Shown here: one piece after another, positions 62,569 to 64,000 of the stretch
Layout: every line of letters begins with the position of its first letter
How positions within the stretch are numbered: the first letter of the stretch is position 1
NCBI RefSeq assembly: GCF_051148895.1
Contig: NZ_CP154625.1
Location: 3,720,001-3,784,000, forward strand
Origin: Terrisporobacter vanillatitrophus
GTDB taxonomy: Bacteria > Bacillota > Clostridia > Peptostreptococcales > Peptostreptococcaceae
Reading direction: 5' to 3'
Length of the DNA: 64,000 nt
The notes under the pieces: model-generated
What the model saw: the letters and a program-made list of their open reading frames with translations, nothing else
What the model was told of the DNA's origin: nothing
Database searches by the model: none
Position numbers and translations under genes: made by a program

Positions 62569-64000
62569 ATGAAAATAATTAATTCATATGAGGAATTAAA
62601 AGCTGCTTTTGAAGAATATAAAACACTTCTTGATTTGAGAAAAGAATATGGAATTAATGGTATTCCAGAAAAAAGGGAGATTTTAGTATGTGGTGACACT
62701 GGATGTGCTTCCTCTGGTAGTATCAAAGTTTTAGAAGCTCTACAAGATGAGATAAAAAAAGCCAATCTTGAGGATTCTGTTAAAGTCCAACTAACAGGAT
62801 GTTTTGGATTTTGTGCTATAGGTCCTATAATTAAAATCTACCCTGATAACATTTTTTATGCTTATGTTGTTCCAGAAGACGCTAAGGAAATAGTTGAAAG
62901 CCATATCAAAAATAATATTATTGTTGAAAGATTATTATATGAAGAACCATCTTTAGACAATATAAGAGTCAACAATGAAAATGATATGTCTTTCTATAAA
63001 AAACAACTAAAAATTGCTTTAAGAAATCTTGGTGTTATACATCCTGAGCGTCTTGAAGAGTATATCGGTAATGGAGGTTACCTAGGTCTTGGTAAGGCAT
63101 TATTTGAAATGACACCTGGACAAGTTGTAGAAGAAATTAAAGCTTCTGGCCTTAGAGGTAGAGGTGGCGCTGGATTCCCTACTGGTGTTAAATGGGAAGC
63201 ATCAGCTAAAAATCCTCCTGTAAATGGTAAGAAATTTATAGTATGTAATGCTGATGAAGGTGATCCAGGTGCTTTTATGGATAGATCTTTACTTGAAGGG
63301 GATCCTCATAATGTTCTAGAAGCTATGGCAATAGCAGGATATGCTGTAGGTTCTGATATTGGATATATCTATATAAGAGCTGAATACCCTCGTGTTATAG
63401 AAAGATTAAAAATAGCCATAGCTGTAGCTGAAGAAGCTGGACTATTAGGTGAAAATATAATGGGTAGCGGATTCAACTTTAAGCTTGAATTAAAATATGG
63501 TGCTGGAGCTTTCGTTTGTGGTGAAGGTACTGCATTAATGCACTCTATCGAAGGGAAACGTGGAGAACCTAGAATGAAAACTTTTTCTTCTTCTAAACAT
63601 GGTTTATGGAATGCTCCTACTTGTTTAAATAATGTTGAAACTTTCGGTAATATACCTGCTATCATTACCAATGGCGCTGATTGGTTTGCTTCTTATGGTA
63701 CTGAAGATTCCAAGGGTACTAAGGTTTTTGCATTAGGTGGAAAAGTAAATAATGTTGGCTTAGTTGAAGTTCCTATGGGTACTACTCTACGTGAAATAGT
63801 TTTCGAAATAGGTGGCGGCATACTAGGCAATAAAGGATTTAAAGCTGTTCAAACTGGTGGTCCATCTGGTGGATGTATATCCTCTAAAAATCTAGATACT
63901 CCTATTGATTACAAATCTTTAGCATCTATTGGATCTATGATGGGTTCAGGAGGTATGCTTGTTCTTGATGACACCGACTGTATGGTTGATATAGCAAGAT
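62569..64000 (+). CDS. hndC: NuoF-like flavoprotein subunit of [FeFe]-hydrogenase (3' part outside window)
   Basis: 477 codons visible, continuing past the edge. An N-terminal thioredoxin-like [2Fe-2S] domain (~1-125; CGDTGCASSG and TGCFGFCAIGP) is fused to the NuoF core. That core has GLRGRGGAGFPTGVKW (NADH site, ~198-213), CNADEGDPGAFMDRS (FMN site, ~226-240) and GAGAFVCGEGTALM (~306-319). Plain complex I NuoF lacks the extra N-terminal domain, so this fits HydB/HndC. Start ATG with GGGGG 8 bases upstream; translated right after hndA. It takes electrons between NAD(P)H and the hydrogenase or ferredoxin. Confidence 0.88.
   Translation, partial: MKIINSYEELKAAFEEYKTLLDLRKEYGINGIPEKREILVCGDTGCASSGSIKVLEALQDEIKKANLEDSVKVQLTGCFGFCAIGPIIKIYPDNIFYAYVVPEDAKEIVESHIKNNIIVERLLYEEPSLDNIRVNNENDMSFYKKQLKIALRNLGVIHPERLEEYIGNGGYLGLGKALFEMTPGQVVEEIKASGLRGRGGAGFPTGVKWEASAKNPPVNGKKFIVCNADEGDPGAFMDRSLLEGDPHNVLEAMAIAGYAVGSDIGYIYIRAEYPRVIERLKIAIAVAEEAGLLGENIMGSGFNFKLELKYGAGAFVCGEGTALMHSIEGKRGEPRMKTFSSSKHGLWNAPTCLNNVETFGNIPAIITNGADWFASYGTEDSKGTKVFALGGKVNNVGLVEVPMGTTLREIVFEIGGGILGNKGFKAVQTGGPSGGCISSKNLDTPIDYKSLASIGSMMGSGGMLVLDDTDCMVDIAR

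Noticed and set aside
1..64000. CRISPR arrays, tRNA or rRNA genes, prophage
   Set aside because: No regularly spaced repeats, no tRNA-like or rRNA-like sequence and no phage structural genes were seen.

Overview
The window is 64 kb of very AT-rich, gene-dense chromosome from a spore-forming anaerobic Firmicute. Supporting signs are AGGAGG-type ribosome sites, frequent TTG and GTG starts, T-box leaders, a ytxC-type sporulation gene, an SleC-like cortex-lytic enzyme, a TudS-related protein of the CD3072 type and a NuoE/NuoF-type hydrogenase module. The protein set and gene order look like Peptostreptococcaceae (Clostridioides, Paraclostridium, Romboutsia and relatives). I cannot fix the species from sequence alone. 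No rRNA, tRNA or CRISPR array was seen.

Layout. 1-10 kb: pheS (cut by the left edge) behind a T-box; ktrB-ktrA-trmH; infC-rpmI-rplT behind an L20-type leader, with infC apparently starting at ATT; a divergent membrane-anchor-less FtsH-like protease; thrS behind a T-box; ytxC. 10-16 kb: nucleoside ABC transporter (nupN-like lipoprotein, then nupOPQ). The nupO leader has its own consensus promoter, a predicted three-way junction and a terminator. 16-31 kb: DegV, TrmL, VanW, Nth, a Lon-like protease, QueG, RusA, glutaminase, a ferredoxin-type aldo/keto reductase with an HTH regulator, then a nucleoside kinase-lepB-rsmF-prsW group. 31-39 kb: SleC-like protein, a tandem DUF4163/DUF3298 protein split at a homopolymer, a 1417-residue double DUF445 protein, an ArsR regulator under a perfect 52-bp palindrome, and a Cof phosphatase.

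39-51 kb is the accessory part: a 5'-truncated ADP-ribosylglycohydrolase/macrodomain fusion, a complete IS21-family element (2772 bp, CTTT on both sides, an extra third ORF), then a five-gene teichoic-acid-type cluster (four CDP-glycerol glycerophosphotransferase-family proteins, one fused to a GT2 glycosyltransferase, plus TagD). 51-58.5 kb is loosely packed: TudS-like, proline iminopeptidase-like, DUF4180, a soluble chemotaxis-type transducer, an OFA-family MFS transporter, MpsC/DUF2294 and a MazG-like protein, with long non-coding gaps and a duplicated 48-bp terminator-like sequence. 58.5-64 kb returns to core genes: rlmD, rsuA, class II aldolase, and a NuoE/NuoF-type hydrogenase operon running off the right edge.

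The leads most worth following are the structured nupO leader, the homopolymer-split tandem-domain protein, the 52-bp palindrome, the IS21 third ORF and the truncated ARH/macro fusion.
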